DNA of 43,584 nt. It comes from Bacteroidota bacterium. Its GTDB lineage: Bacteria > Bacteroidota > Ignavibacteria > Ignavibacteriales > Ignavibacteriaceae. Position numbers and translations under genes: made by a program. Under the pieces are notes generated by a model that saw nothing but the letters and a program-made list of their open reading frames with translations, did no database searches and was not told where the DNA came from. Where the stretch lies: positions 1-43,584 of the forward strand of contig JAMCWE010000254.1 in assembly GCA_023475265.1 (NCBI GenBank). Direction: 5' to 3'. Shown one piece after another: positions 1 through 9,482 of this stretch (position 1 is the stretch's first letter; each line of letters begins with the position of its first letter).

Positions 1-302
1 AATATATCGGGATGAACCTGCTCAATACCATCCGGGAATTTTTTATTGAAATAATTTATAATGTGAATAAATTTTTCATCCCTTCTTTCCAATAAATCGG
101 CAATACAGTCAAAAGCTAATTCTTCTAATGTGCAGTCTAGCTTAAAAAGAATTTCTTTTTTAATCAGTTCATTCTTTTTTAAGCATAGAGTTGCGATAGA
201 AAAATTTCTGCAAATCTCACAAAGTTTTTGAGAAGTAAAATGATTGGTTGGGGGATTCAGAACGCAGAGTAGTACCCTTTTAACAGTCTCACTATCGTTC
301 AT
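1..302 (-). CDS. Unidentified protein, N-terminal part only (runs off the left edge)
   Basis: An open frame starts at an ATG at 300-302 on the minus strand and stays open for 100 codons to the window edge. The start reads MNDSETVKRVLLCV. The visible part is rich in charged and hydrophobic residues with helical character, has three cysteines in the first 40 residues (LCEICRNF around residues 26-33), and a stretch LAFDCIADLLERRDEKF near residue 70. There is no signal peptide or membrane segment. I do not recognise the family. The smooth open frame and codon use like its neighbours make it a likely real gene, the last one transcribed leftward in this block. Confidence 0.6.
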   Translation of the reverse strand, partial: MNDSETVKRVLLCVLNPPTNHFTSQKLCEICRNFSIATLCLKKNELIKKEILFKLDCTLEELAFDCIADLLERRDEKFIHIINYFNKKFPDGIEQVHPDI

Positions 303-396
303 TTAACCGAGTAATTATATTAAATAGAATAACTTGGAATAATTATAAACATCACGCTGTTAAATTGCAATAATTCGATTAAAGAAAAAACTAAAA

Positions 397-858
397 TTAC
401 TGCACTACATTTTCTTGAGCATTCACTGCTTGCCACTTGCCATACCGTTTTACAAAAACATCTGTAAAAATAGATTTCCTTATTGATTTTCCATTCGGAT
501 CAAATGTTTCGACAATTCCATTTGCAATACCAACATTACCATAAATTCTCACCTGAAGAGTATCGAACTTTTGAGTAATCCCCGCTGGAAGAGGATGGGA
601 TTTAGCCCAATTTATATGCTGAGTTTTAGTGAGAAAAATTTCCTGGGAAACAGGATGAATAAAGTCCGGAGCTAAAATTGTGTCTAGTGAGACTACATTA
701 TGCAAATCGCTTAGCCATTTATTTTCCAAATCAATGATTTGCTGTTTTTCATTTTTTCCATTTTTTTTATTTGAAGTTTGCGAAGATGATGGGAATATAA
801 AAGAGGTTTGCAACAAGAAGAAAATAGAATAGGTTACAAAATAGAACTTTAGCTTCAT
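397..858 (-). CDS. Secreted NTF2-like (SnoaL/DUF4440-type) protein
   Basis: A 153-residue protein with an N-terminal hydrophobic segment (about residues 5-25) that looks like a signal peptide. The mature part begins with a helix (IIDLENKWLSDL), then DTILAPDFIHP, and ends with strands carrying VGIANGIVETF, SIFTDVFVKRYGKWQAVNAQ. This order of helix, 'L..DF' turn and a closing 'F.D.F....GKWQ...AQ' strand is typical of DUF4440/SnoaL-like NTF2-fold proteins. Members of that fold bind small ligands or act as minor enzymes, and the specific role cannot be told. It stands alone, separated from the amidase-like gene upstream by about 135 bases. Confidence 0.7.
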   Translation of the reverse strand: MKLKFYFVTYSIFFLLQTSFIFPSSSQTSNKKNGKNEKQQIIDLENKWLSDLHNVVSLDTILAPDFIHPVSQEIFLTKTQHINWAKSHPLPAGITQKFDTLQVRIYGNVGIANGIVETFDPNGKSIRKSIFTDVFVKRYGKWQAVNAQENVVQ

Positions 859-994
859 AGAAATATTCCACTAATTTGTTCAATAATTTTTATTGATCAA
901 TCCAATGTTAATAATAGGATTAACTAAGAAGACATCCGCATCTTAAGGATAAAGAATAATATTTAATTGATCAAAGCCGCTATAATGCCTTCTG

Positions 995-1849
995 CTATGG
1001 CTCCAGAGCACGAAGAACAATAATTCCAGTATCTGTCTTGACTTTTGCAAGATAATCCGCCAAGGGAATTTCTGTTATTTGAACTTTGTAACCAACATTC
1101 GGTGCATGCATAAAATGAATTCTGCCGTCATCCATTTTAACAGCAATTCCAACATGGTTAATATCCAAACCTTTTACGTTTGATGTAATCGCAATTAAAT
1201 CACCATTATGAATTCCCTTTTCAACTTGAGCAACTTTTTCTTTCGGTATATAAAAATATTCCCGGCTGTTTATCGATTCTTCTTGCTTCCTTATTACAGG
1301 AATAAACTTTGGATTCTCTTTTAATTCAACATACGAATCAGGATGAGTTGACATAAAATCCACATTAAACCTTAATGGTTCACCGCCAATTTTTTTTGAA
1401 ATATTTTCAACTATTCCTTTTTCTTCGTTATTAAAAATCCAGTCTGAAAAATAATGAAGACGTGAAGGATATTGATCGATCTTTCCATTGCGATACCTAA
1501 TCTTAGTCAATTCTTTTTCATAATCATCGAATGATGTTTTCTTTTCTTTAATGCATCTGGCAAATACTAGATCATTCTCCAAGAAAGTTGTACAATCTAG
1601 TCCGGTTAAATTAATTACAAGAGTTTCTGTTTTACCTTTTTCAAGAGTATGTGCAACATATTCGGTTCCTAAAAATGATTTACCAATTGATGCAATAACA
1701 TCACCGATAGATTCATTCTCCAGATTTTTATCAACAGCTAATTTAAATTTTGATCTACAAACTTCTACATCTTTGTCTGAATAAATCTGCGGATAGCTTA
1801 CATTCAATAACAATAAAGCAGCTACTAAACTAAAAATTAAATTTTTCAT
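995..1849 (-). CDS. DUF1460 family amidase-like (NlpC/P60-fold) secreted protein
   Basis: A 284-residue protein with a signal peptide (about residues 1-20). The core carries a probable nucleophile in LTGLDCTTFLEN (Cys86) and a later LDINHVGIAVK (His232) followed by HFMHAPNVGYKVQITEI. This Cys...His arrangement and the length fit the DUF1460 family, which has an NlpC/P60-like papain fold and includes peptidoglycan-related amidases of Bacteroidota. It probably acts in the periplasm on cell-wall fragments; the substrate is inferred from the family only. The start overlaps the end of dnaB by four bases (ATGA), so the two are probably translationally coupled, although no functional link to the helicase is evident. 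Confidence 0.8.
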   Translation of the reverse strand: MKNLIFSLVAALLLLNVSYPQIYSDKDVEVCRSKFKLAVDKNLENESIGDVIASIGKSFLGTEYVAHTLEKGKTETLVINLTGLDCTTFLENDLVFARCIKEKKTSFDDYEKELTKIRYRNGKIDQYPSRLHYFSDWIFNNEEKGIVENISKKIGGEPLRFNVDFMSTHPDSYVELKENPKFIPVIRKQEESINSREYFYIPKEKVAQVEKGIHNGDLIAITSNVKGLDINHVGIAVKMDDGRIHFMHAPNVGYKVQITEIPLADYLAKVKTDTGIIVLRALEP

Positions 1850-3276
1850 ATTATGTCTTCTTCTGTTGGATAAGTTGTGTATTCCTCAATTTGTTTTGCA
1901 TGAGCAAGATTTTCAAATCTGGCGTATTCTTTTATAAATGCTAATCGAATTTCTCCAGTTGGACCGTTTCTCTGTTTACCAATTATGACTTCGGCAATTC
2001 CTTCCGTCGGGCTGTTATCATCTGAGAATGCTTTAATGCCATAATATTCAGGACGATTTAAAAACAAAACAACATCTGCATCTTGTTCGATTGAACCAGA
2101 TTCTCGGAGATCTGAAAGCTGCGGGCGTTTATCATTTCGTGTTTCGACTGCTCTATTCAACTGTGCAAGCGCAATCACCGGAATATTTAATTCTTTTGCT
2201 AGAGATTTTAATGATCTGGAAATATGGGAAATCTCACGCTCACGACTTTCTGACTTAGCCGGTCCCTGCATTAACTGCAGGTAATCAATAATTATCATTC
2301 CTATATCTTTTTCTGATTTCAGCCTTCTTGCTTTTGCCCTTATTTCAAGCACACTTTGAGCTGGCATATCATCGACATAAACAGGAGACTCAATTAATTT
2401 ATGAGCATTCTTACTGAGTTTTACACCTTCTTCATGCGGAAGCTTACCAGTTCTTACAAGATGCGCGTTCAATCTTCCTTCAGCACAAAGTAAGCGAATA
2501 ACAAGCTGCATAGTCGACATTTCAAGACTAAAAATTCCAACCGGTATTTTATGATCGATTGCTGCGTTGCGGGCAAGCGTAAGTGCGAAGGCTGTCTTTC
2601 CCATTGAAGGACGAGCGGCAATAATAATTAAATCTGATTTTTGAAATCCGCCGAGCATTTCATCAAGCTCATAAAATCCTGTTGGTACAGAAAATTTTTG
2701 TTGAATGTTGGAATGAATAGCTTCAATATATTCAAGCGCATCTCTTACTGCTCTATCCATTCCCTGAAAAGATTTTTTTAGATGCGTTTCTGTAATTTCA
2801 AAAATTTTCCTTTCGGCTTCATCAAGAATATCGAACGCATCTTCAGTTCCTTCATATGCTGCTTGAGCAATTTGATGAGAACTGGTTATCAATCCACGCA
2901 GAATCTGTTTTTCCAAAATTATTTTTGCATGATATTCTATATTTGCCGCTGAAGAAATATTCTGAGATAGCTTGCTTAAATAAACTGCTCCGCCAACTTC
3001 CTCAATATGATCTCTCTTCTTTAACTCTTCATACAAAGTAACAGTGTCAATCGGCTCGCCGGAATCAAAAAGAGAAAGCATTGCTTCAAAAATTAATTTG
3101 TGCTCTTTCAAATAAAAGCAATCCGAATTTAGCAATTCAATCGCTTTGGGTACAGCTTCCTTTTCAATCATCATAGCACCGAGAACAGATGCTTCTATTT
3201 CAGGCGCTGCCGGTGGTTTAACATCAGCAGGGACAATACTTTCTAATGCAATTTTTAGTCTTTTAGTCTTTGTCAT
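1846..3276 (-). CDS. dnaB: Replicative DNA helicase DnaB
   Basis: A 476-residue protein of normal DnaB length. The N-terminal domain (about 20-160) begins with the usual 'PPAAPEIEASVLGAMM' type segment; the C-terminal RecA-like domain contains Walker A in ARPSMGKTAF (about 221-230), the catalytic Glu in FSLEMS (E252), Walker B in IIIDYLQLM (about 330) and the 'SDLRESGSIEQDAD' segment followed by the arginine-finger region. It unwinds DNA at the replication fork as a hexamer. Its start overlaps the end of the uracil-DNA glycosylase gene by 14 bases and its end overlaps the DUF1460 gene, giving a tight three-gene operon. No intein or unusual insertion is seen. Confidence 0.97.
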   Translation of the reverse strand: MTKTKRLKIALESIVPADVKPPAAPEIEASVLGAMMIEKEAVPKAIELLNSDCFYLKEHKLIFEAMLSLFDSGEPIDTVTLYEELKKRDHIEEVGGAVYLSKLSQNISSAANIEYHAKIILEKQILRGLITSSHQIAQAAYEGTEDAFDILDEAERKIFEITETHLKKSFQGMDRAVRDALEYIEAIHSNIQQKFSVPTGFYELDEMLGGFQKSDLIIIAARPSMGKTAFALTLARNAAIDHKIPVGIFSLEMSTMQLVIRLLCAEGRLNAHLVRTGKLPHEEGVKLSKNAHKLIESPVYVDDMPAQSVLEIRAKARRLKSEKDIGMIIIDYLQLMQGPAKSESREREISHISRSLKSLAKELNIPVIALAQLNRAVETRNDKRPQLSDLRESGSIEQDADVVLFLNRPEYYGIKAFSDDNSPTEGIAEVIIGKQRNGPTGEIRLAFIKEYARFENLAHAKQIEEYTTYPTEEDII

Positions 3277-4114
3277 TACTTAAAATTAAATCGTCATATA
3301 ATTTTCTAAACTTTTTAACATCTTCCCAGCAGTCTCTTTTCCAATTTGGATTTCTTAGTAAAGCAGCCGGATGAAAAGTAACCATTACTTTTGCATTTTC
3401 AAATTCGAAAACTTTACCCCGCAAGTTTGTAAGCGAATCTTTTTTCTTTAATAATCCATGAGCTGCTGTAAGTCCCAAACCTAAAATTAATTTTGGTTTA
3501 ATCAATTCAATTTGTTTTTTCAAATACGGAAGACAAGCCTCCATTTCTTGAGGCAACGGTGTTCTGTTTCCCGGTGGTCTGCATTTGACAATATTTGCGA
3601 TATAAACTTCTTCACGTTCAAACTTGATTGCTTTTAATATGTCAGTTAGAAGCTTCCCGGCACGTCCAACAAACGGCAAACCCTGGGCATCCTCATCCGC
3701 ACCAGGACCTTCGCCAATTATCATTACATCGGCACTGGGGTTTCCGGATCCGAACACAAATTTATTTCTTGTTGCACCAAGCGGACATTTCTGGCAATTA
3801 CAAATTAGGTTGTTTAGTTCATCAAGATTTTGTGAATGTTCCCAATCTTCTTCGGCTTCAAAAATTGATTGTTCTTCAGTTGCCGCTCTTTTCGTTTCCG
3901 GTATAAAAATTAATGGATCTGACTTAGAACTTGTTGAGCCGACAGGTTCATTAACTTTTAATTGAGAAACTGGTTCTTTATATGCTTTTTGTTTATCCTC
4001 TTTATTTACAACTGTTCTTCGCTTCAATAATTTATCCTGAAAAAGTTCGTCTCCAAAAATTTCTTTTTGATCTTTAATCGCTTCTATAATTCTTTTTTTT
4101 AAAGTGTCTTTCAT
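3263..4114 (-). CDS. Family-4 (4Fe-4S) uracil-DNA glycosylase
   Basis: The last ~190 residues match type-4 uracil-DNA glycosylases: C107xxC110 (CQKCPLG), the catalytic-loop motif GEGPGADEDAQGLPFVG (about 134-150), further cluster cysteines in NIVKCRPPGNR (C178) and MEACLPYL (C194), and the HPAALLRNP loop near the end. It removes uracil from DNA in base-excision repair, with an iron-sulfur cluster as a structural element. About 95 residues precede the domain and are charged and low in complexity (KDQKEIFGDELFQDKLLKRR, then Ser/Thr-rich), longer than in minimal archaeal forms but common in Bacteroidota and other bacteria. The gene overlaps dnaB. Confidence 0.93.
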   Translation of the reverse strand: MKDTLKKRIIEAIKDQKEIFGDELFQDKLLKRRTVVNKEDKQKAYKEPVSQLKVNEPVGSTSSKSDPLIFIPETKRAATEEQSIFEAEEDWEHSQNLDELNNLICNCQKCPLGATRNKFVFGSGNPSADVMIIGEGPGADEDAQGLPFVGRAGKLLTDILKAIKFEREEVYIANIVKCRPPGNRTPLPQEMEACLPYLKKQIELIKPKLILGLGLTAAHGLLKKKDSLTNLRGKVFEFENAKVMVTFHPAALLRNPNWKRDCWEDVKKFRKLYDDLILSNDKD

Positions 4115-4264
4115 ATTAGAAAATCTTTAATTGCATTTAATATTTTGAATCCATTCCCGGTAAAATTAACTTCGTGCAAAATATAATACAACTAATTTTT
4201 AAAATTTAATATTATGATATGAAATTGATTTTAGAAGAACGAGGATTTCTGTTTGATTCTTTTC

Positions 4265-5494
4265 TTAAAATACAATTTTTTGATTTTTAATTTTGATGAT
4301 CTCAGTCAGAATTTTGTTCGCAGCTTGAAACTTAGACATTAAAGGAAACTTTATTTGCTTACCAGTTTTTTTAATAATCGTTATCTTATTCGTATCGACT
4401 TCAAATCCACTCTTCATATCTTTTAATGAATTTAAGACTATCATATCAAGATTTTTAGATATTAATTTTTTGGAAGCATTCTTTAGTTCGTTATCAGTTT
4501 CTAACGCAAATCCAACAACAATTTTATCCTTCTTTTCAATTGAAGCTAAAATGTCCGAAGTTTCTGTAAGTTTTATTGAAGTAAGTTTATCTTCTTTTTT
4601 AATTTTTTTATTAGAAACAGTTGAAGGTTTATAATCAGCGACAGCAGCAGACATAATTAAAACTTCATTTCCTTTTAATTCTTTCTCAACTTCTTTTTTC
4701 ATTTCGTTAGCAGATCTTACTTTAATAAAATTTATTTCAGGATATATTTTTTCTCTAACCGGACCGGAAATCAAAGTAACATTAGCTCCTCTTAAAAATG
4801 CCGACTTTGCAATTTCAAATCCCATTTTCCCTGAAGAACGATTTCCAATAAATCTTACCGGATCAATATCTTCATAAGTCGGGCCTGCAGTGACGAGAAT
4901 TTTTTTTGCTGCTAAATCTTTTTTATAGCCTGAAAGAATTAATTCAGAAGCATCAATTATTTTATCTATTTCAGGAAATCTTCCTTTACCGGAAAGCCCG
5001 CTGGCTAATTCTCCTTCTTCTGCATGAATAATATAAATTCCGTTTTCTTCTAACGTATAAATATTCTGCTGCGTAATTTTATTTTCATACATGTCAACAT
5101 CTGCAGCCGGTGCTATTAACAAAGGGCACCTTAAAGCTGAGACTAAAGTTGTTAAAGCATTATCGGCAAAACCGTGAGCAATTTTTGCAATTGTGTTTAC
5201 GGTTGATGGTGCAATAATCATTAAGTCTGCCCAAACCGCATAGTCAATATGCCAGGTAGAAAGGGCAGTTCCGTTTTTTTGAGATTGTGGGAAAATATTA
5301 ATTATAACTTCATGCTTAGAAAGAGTTGAAAGAGTTAAAGGCGCTATAAATTCCGTGGCAGAAGGAGTCATTACAACTTTCACATCTGCGCCCCTTTTAA
5401 TTAATTCTCTTAAAAGAATTGCAGATTTATAAGCAGCGATGCAACCGGTTATGCCAAGAATTATTTTCTTACCGGAAAAAATATCATCGCTCAT
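4265..5494 (-). CDS. coaBC: CoaBC, phosphopantothenoylcysteine synthetase/decarboxylase
   Basis: A 409-residue fused enzyme for two steps of coenzyme A synthesis. The flavoprotein decarboxylase domain (about 8-185) has GITGCIAAYKS, the conserved WHID (His82) and NALTTLVSAL; the synthetase domain (about 192-400) has VTAGPTYEDIDPVRFIGNRSSGKMG, SAAVADYKP and the late VGFALETDN. Two positions that are catalytic in E. coli Dfp differ: the PAMN motif reads PAAD (129-132) and the active-site Cys of 'LACG' is Ser165 in GELASGLSG. I recall related substitutions in Bacteroidota CoaBC, so this is probably a lineage form rather than decay. It follows yicC-gmk-rpoZ, a common gene order. Confidence 0.93.
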   Translation of the reverse strand: MSDDIFSGKKIILGITGCIAAYKSAILLRELIKRGADVKVVMTPSATEFIAPLTLSTLSKHEVIINIFPQSQKNGTALSTWHIDYAVWADLMIIAPSTVNTIAKIAHGFADNALTTLVSALRCPLLIAPAADVDMYENKITQQNIYTLEENGIYIIHAEEGELASGLSGKGRFPEIDKIIDASELILSGYKKDLAAKKILVTAGPTYEDIDPVRFIGNRSSGKMGFEIAKSAFLRGANVTLISGPVREKIYPEINFIKVRSANEMKKEVEKELKGNEVLIMSAAVADYKPSTVSNKKIKKEDKLTSIKLTETSDILASIEKKDKIVVGFALETDNELKNASKKLISKNLDMIVLNSLKDMKSGFEVDTNKITIIKKTGKQIKFPLMSKFQAANKILTEIIKIKNQKIVF

Positions 5495-5576
5495 TTTATA
5501 CTCAAGAAATTATTGGAAAATATTCCGCTTATAAAATTAATTTTCATCCCCTTTAGCATCCAAAATTTATTTAATT

Positions 5577-5870
5577 TTATTTTTCCTTATATCTATATTC
5601 AACTTTACCTTCTAACAATTCATTAAGGGCTTGAATATGTGGTTTTTCTCTTTTTTCAAATTCAAATGCAATTTTTAATTGAGCCGGATTTATTATATCC
5701 TCGCTCTCATCTTCGTTTCCAGTAGTTGGAATCGTGCTAATCAGTGCATTGAATTCGATTTTATTGTCGTCATTTATCTTACGAGCTTTTTTTGATACGA
5801 CAATAATTCCTTCATAAATGTTGGCAGCTTTTGCATCTATAATTCGTAAATCAACCGGTTGTATTGCCAT
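5577..5870 (-). CDS. rpoZ: RNA polymerase omega subunit
   Basis: A 97-residue protein with the omega core near the N-terminus: LRIIDAKAANIYEGIIVVSKKARKIND corresponds to the conserved 'N.YE.V.V..KRARQIN' helix of RpoZ/Rpb6. The middle is acidic (GNEDESEDIINPAQ) and the C-terminal helix contains FEFEKREKPHIQALNELLEGKVEYRY, as in the omega subunits of Bacteroidota and Chlorobi. It helps assemble and stabilise RNA polymerase. The assignment is strengthened by its position three bases after gmk and before coaBC, the classic gmk-rpoZ-coaBC order. Confidence 0.87.
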   Translation of the reverse strand: MAIQPVDLRIIDAKAANIYEGIIVVSKKARKINDDNKIEFNALISTIPTTGNEDESEDIINPAQLKIAFEFEKREKPHIQALNELLEGKVEYRYKEK

Positions 5871-5873
5871 TAA

Positions 5874-6449
5874 CTATTCTCCTTGATTAATTATTTTACC
5901 AATTAAATTTTTTGTTTCCAATAATGCTTTTTCTAAATCTTTATTTTCTATAAGATAATCAAATTTAGGCTTAAGACTCAATTCCATTTTTGCTCTCTCA
6001 ATACGTTTTTTATAATCTGCTTCATCTTCGGTATTACGCTTTTTAAGTCTATTTTTTAATTCCTCAAAACTAGGAGGATAAATAAAAATTAAAATTGATT
6101 TGGGATAAATCTTTTTTAAAGATAAAGCACCATTAACATCAATTTCAACTATAACAGATTTACCTTTATCGATATTACCTTCGATAAAACTTTTATAAGT
6201 ACCATAATAATAATCATAAAATTTTTCCCATTCTACAAATTCACCGTTGTCAATTTTCTTTTTAAATTCATTCTCGGTGATAAAGAAATAATCAACTCCT
6301 TCAATTTCATTATCTCTCTTCTGGCGCGTTGTTGCTGAAATGGAAAAAACCAGATCCGGAAATTCCTCCAGAATTTTTTTTACTATTGTTGTTTTGCCAG
6401 TTCCACTAGGCGCCGAAACCGCAATTATTACTCCTTTACGGTTACTCAA
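5874..6449 (-). CDS. gmk: Guanylate kinase
   Basis: A 191-residue enzyme converting GMP to GDP with ATP. The P-loop is SAPSGTGKTTIVKK (about 12-25), the GMP-binding part is SISATTRQKRDNEIEGVDYFFITENEF and the Tyr-rich YYYGTYKSFIE follows; VIVEIDVNGALSLKK is the Walker B-like strand and the lid carries IFIYPPSFEELKNRLKKRNTE. Length is normal. It sits four bases after yicC and just ahead of rpoZ, a conserved arrangement. Confidence 0.96.
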   Translation of the reverse strand: MSNRKGVIIAVSAPSGTGKTTIVKKILEEFPDLVFSISATTRQKRDNEIEGVDYFFITENEFKKKIDNGEFVEWEKFYDYYYGTYKSFIEGNIDKGKSVIVEIDVNGALSLKKIYPKSILIFIYPPSFEELKNRLKKRNTEDEADYKKRIERAKMELSLKPKFDYLIENKDLEKALLETKNLIGKIINQGE

Positions 6450-6452
6450 TTA

Positions 6453-7328
6453 TCACTCAATATTTTGAATTTGTTCACGAATTTTTTCAATTTCTTCTTT
6501 AATTAAAACAGTATTGTGTGTAATTGAAGTTGAAATTGTTTTAGAAGAAATTGTATTTGTTTCTCTATTCATTTCCTGGCAAAGAAAATTTAATTTCCTT
6601 CCGGGTTCATTATCTTTTTCAATACTTTCTGTGAAAAATTTTATATGACTTTTTAGTCTAACGCATTCTTCGGTTATATCGGCTTTATCCGCTATTATTG
6701 CAAGCTCCAATTCAAGTCTATCATTGTCAAACTTTGCATCATCAACTATTAATTTAACTTTGTCTTTTAATTTTTGATAATATTCTTTTACACTAGTAAG
6801 AGTTTCAGCTTCAATCTCGGCAAGTTTTTTCTCAATAATTTCTATTCGTTTTCGAAGATCTTTTACTAATTCTTTTCCTTCATTTAATTTCATTTTAAGT
6901 AAGGCATCTAAAGCAGCATTGATAGCCTTTTTAATAACTTCAAATTCTTCCTCTGATAAATCTAAATCGTTACCCTCAAATAATTCCTTGTTATAGAGAA
7001 GATGTTCAAGTTTGATTTTTTCATTAATCTTTGCGGTTTTTTTTAATTGTTTAATTAATGAAAGGTAACCTTTAAGTTTATCGTTATTAACAGAAATAAT
7101 TTCTTCTTCAGAATTGTTACTTTTTATTTGAATAAGAACAGTTAGCTTTCCTCTGCTAATTTTACTTTTTATTTGTTCTCTAATCTCATATTCTTTATTG
7201 ATTAAAGACGAAGGCGTTTTTAAAATAATATCCAAATATCGGCTGTTAACGCTTTTTGTCTCTACTTCAACTTTTATTTTCGGGCTTTCGGCTAATCCTT
7301 TGCCGTACCCTGTCATGCTGTAAATCAT
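6453..7328 (-). CDS. yicC: YicC/YloC family endoribonuclease
   Basis: A 291-residue protein that starts MIYSMTGYGKGL and has VEVETKSVNSRYLDIILKTP, both hallmarks of the YicC/YloC N-terminal domain, and ends with the DUF1732 domain (EECVRLKSHIKFFTESI, GRKLNFLCQEMNRETNTISSK, VLIKEEIEKIREQIQNIE). YicC from E. coli has been described as an endoribonuclease acting on small RNAs; activity here is inferred from the family. The middle (about 120-190) is strongly helical and likely coiled coil. It heads the yicC-gmk-rpoZ-coaBC group, with four bases to gmk. Confidence 0.93.
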   Translation of the reverse strand: MIYSMTGYGKGLAESPKIKVEVETKSVNSRYLDIILKTPSSLINKEYEIREQIKSKISRGKLTVLIQIKSNNSEEEIISVNNDKLKGYLSLIKQLKKTAKINEKIKLEHLLYNKELFEGNDLDLSEEEFEVIKKAINAALDALLKMKLNEGKELVKDLRKRIEIIEKKLAEIEAETLTSVKEYYQKLKDKVKLIVDDAKFDNDRLELELAIIADKADITEECVRLKSHIKFFTESIEKDNEPGRKLNFLCQEMNRETNTISSKTISTSITHNTVLIKEEIEKIREQIQNIE

Positions 7329-7434
7329 AAAATCCTATTAAAAAAGAAAATAAAAATAACAATTTTAAGTTTGGTATACAAAAATCAGAATCTTGGAATA
7401 TTATCGATTTAAGGAGGAATAAACTGCAGGTTAA

Positions 7435-9429
7435 TTAGAAAGCTTCGCCAAGTCCAAAATTTAACTCAATATTATTAAAAAAATGTTGATTCCAGTTTTG
7501 CCAAATAAATGATTTGTTTTTAGGATCATAAAACTTTACAGCAAGATCAATCCTAAAAGGTGCCACAGGTGTGTAATATCGAAATCCCAAACCTGTCGCA
7601 ATTGCTAATCCATTCCATGAAAACTGGTTATAACCAAGCCATGTATTTCCATAATCAGTGAACAAAGCAAATCCTAAATTTTCTAAAAATCTATGTCGAT
7701 ATTCGAATGAACCCTCAATTAAAAAAGAACCTCCGACAAAACTAGTTCCTTGAATTCCACTTACAATTTGACTTCCTTCCGGTACTAATTCATTTGACCG
7801 CCAACCGCGGATTGAAGTGCTTCCGCCGGCATAAAATGTTCTGTTAATTGGAACACTAGAAAAATTTCCATAAAATACTTGAATGTTTCCCAACTTTAAC
7901 TTGAATGCCGCTATAGAGTTTAGGGTTCGATCGAGGGAGATATAATATGAACCACCAATTTGAAGTTTATAAAATCCTGCTGCACCTGAATTTTTTTGAC
8001 GAAACGAATTACCTTCCTCAACATGAAAAGAGAGGTTATAACCACGTGTAGGAAAGAGTATATTATCAGCAGTAGTCGAAGCTGCATCGGCTGCAATATC
8101 AGAAATTAATTTTGTGGACAAACTATCATTATAAGTTCTGTATACTTCATTGGATTGTTCAACAGTATATGAAGTGCTAAGATGATTTATAAAAGTGTAT
8201 GTTGGAAGCTCGAACTCCAACGTAACTTTAGAACCATAAACCGTATTGTTATAATCCTGCTGCTTATTTATTGTAGCATAAGTTTCCCAAGTTCCGAAAA
8301 TCGGCTTTTCAAAAACGTACGGTTGATCAATGATAATTCTTGAATCAACATACCCAAGCAAAGTTGTATCACGGAATGAAAATTTTCTCACAAAATTATT
8401 AAAGTCTGCTCTGAAAATATCTTGAACACCAAATGACGAACTAATTGTAAGTTTTCTTGCATCACCAAGAAAATTTTTTCTGATATATGAAAAACCAAGA
8501 CCAACATTAAACGCACTTTGCTGGTTATTCAAAATTACTTCAGGGGAAAGTTCATTCATTAAACCGATGGTTCCATCTAATCTGATTGGTACTTTACTAT
8601 CTGTTGTATCATTTTCCGCTCCAGATAATAAAACCGAATTAAATAATCCAGTACGATATAATCGGACAGTGCTTCTTCTTAATTCGTCAAGATCATATGT
8701 CTCGCCGGATTTAATTCCAGAAATATCTCTAAGCAAACCATCCTCAACCAGATGAGCTCCTTCTCCAGTTTTATTAATTAGAATTGTATCAATCACATAA
8801 TTATTGCCTAAAGAAAAGAAAATATCTACGTCGGCTTTCAGATGTGCAGTATCCTTTATAATTATTGTTGTGTCGTTATATTTCGCGAACATATAACCGT
8901 TATTTCTCAAATCACTTATAACTTTATTTGTATTGTCTTGAATAATTCTTTCAGAAAATCTTTTTGTTGTATCAAGAGATATATCACCATAAATATTGTC
9001 GTAAAGAATTCTTGGAAGATTATCCAAACCAGTCAGCTTTAATTTTCCAAAAGTGAATGGCCTGTTTTCATAAATTAAATATGCAAGATCTACTTTTTTA
9101 TGTGCAGTATCTATTTCATATTTATAACTGAACGAAGCATTAAAAAAACCATTGGAATTGTAATAATCTCGAAGTGCATTTAAATCGATTTGAATATTTG
9201 TTGAATCAAAATAAACCGGTTCTTTGCCTAAGCTGGTAAATGAATTTAAAAATTTCCAGAACCACCATGGAGTTGGCTGGGAATAAATTACATCCTGTAG
9301 AGTTGAACTGGAAAATGAATTATTACCGCTAAACTTTATAGAATTTAGTTCGAACTGCATGCCCGATTGAGCAAACATTTGAATGCTGAAAACAAAGATA
9401 AAAACAAGAATATTCTGCTTAAAGGACAT
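7435..9429 (-). CDS. BamA/TamA-family outer-membrane protein (Omp85)
   Basis: A 664-residue protein with a signal peptide (about 1-20), about three POTRA-like repeats (roughly residues 26-285; for example FTFGKLKLTGLDNLPRILY and YVIDTILINKTG), then a C-terminal 16-strand-type barrel. The Omp85 signature corresponding to 'RG[FYW]' is visible as GSTSIRGWRSNELVPEG, and the protein ends in a Phe after a beta strand, as expected for a barrel recognised by the BAM machine. It inserts or translocates outer-membrane proteins. With three POTRAs and 664 residues it is closer to TamA than to canonical five-POTRA BamA; the housekeeping BamA may lie elsewhere. Confidence 0.88.
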   Translation of the reverse strand: MSFKQNILVFIFVFSIQMFAQSGMQFELNSIKFSGNNSFSSSTLQDVIYSQPTPWWFWKFLNSFTSLGKEPVYFDSTNIQIDLNALRDYYNSNGFFNASFSYKYEIDTAHKKVDLAYLIYENRPFTFGKLKLTGLDNLPRILYDNIYGDISLDTTKRFSERIIQDNTNKVISDLRNNGYMFAKYNDTTIIIKDTAHLKADVDIFFSLGNNYVIDTILINKTGEGAHLVEDGLLRDISGIKSGETYDLDELRRSTVRLYRTGLFNSVLLSGAENDTTDSKVPIRLDGTIGLMNELSPEVILNNQQSAFNVGLGFSYIRKNFLGDARKLTISSSFGVQDIFRADFNNFVRKFSFRDTTLLGYVDSRIIIDQPYVFEKPIFGTWETYATINKQQDYNNTVYGSKVTLEFELPTYTFINHLSTSYTVEQSNEVYRTYNDSLSTKLISDIAADAASTTADNILFPTRGYNLSFHVEEGNSFRQKNSGAAGFYKLQIGGSYYISLDRTLNSIAAFKLKLGNIQVFYGNFSSVPINRTFYAGGSTSIRGWRSNELVPEGSQIVSGIQGTSFVGGSFLIEGSFEYRHRFLENLGFALFTDYGNTWLGYNQFSWNGLAIATGLGFRYYTPVAPFRIDLAVKFYDPKNKSFIWQNWNQHFFNNIELNFGLGEAF

Positions 9430-9482
9430 ATTTTCGAATAGTTACTTCCTAGTCTAAATTCTTAAAATAATGGAAGAAAGTT

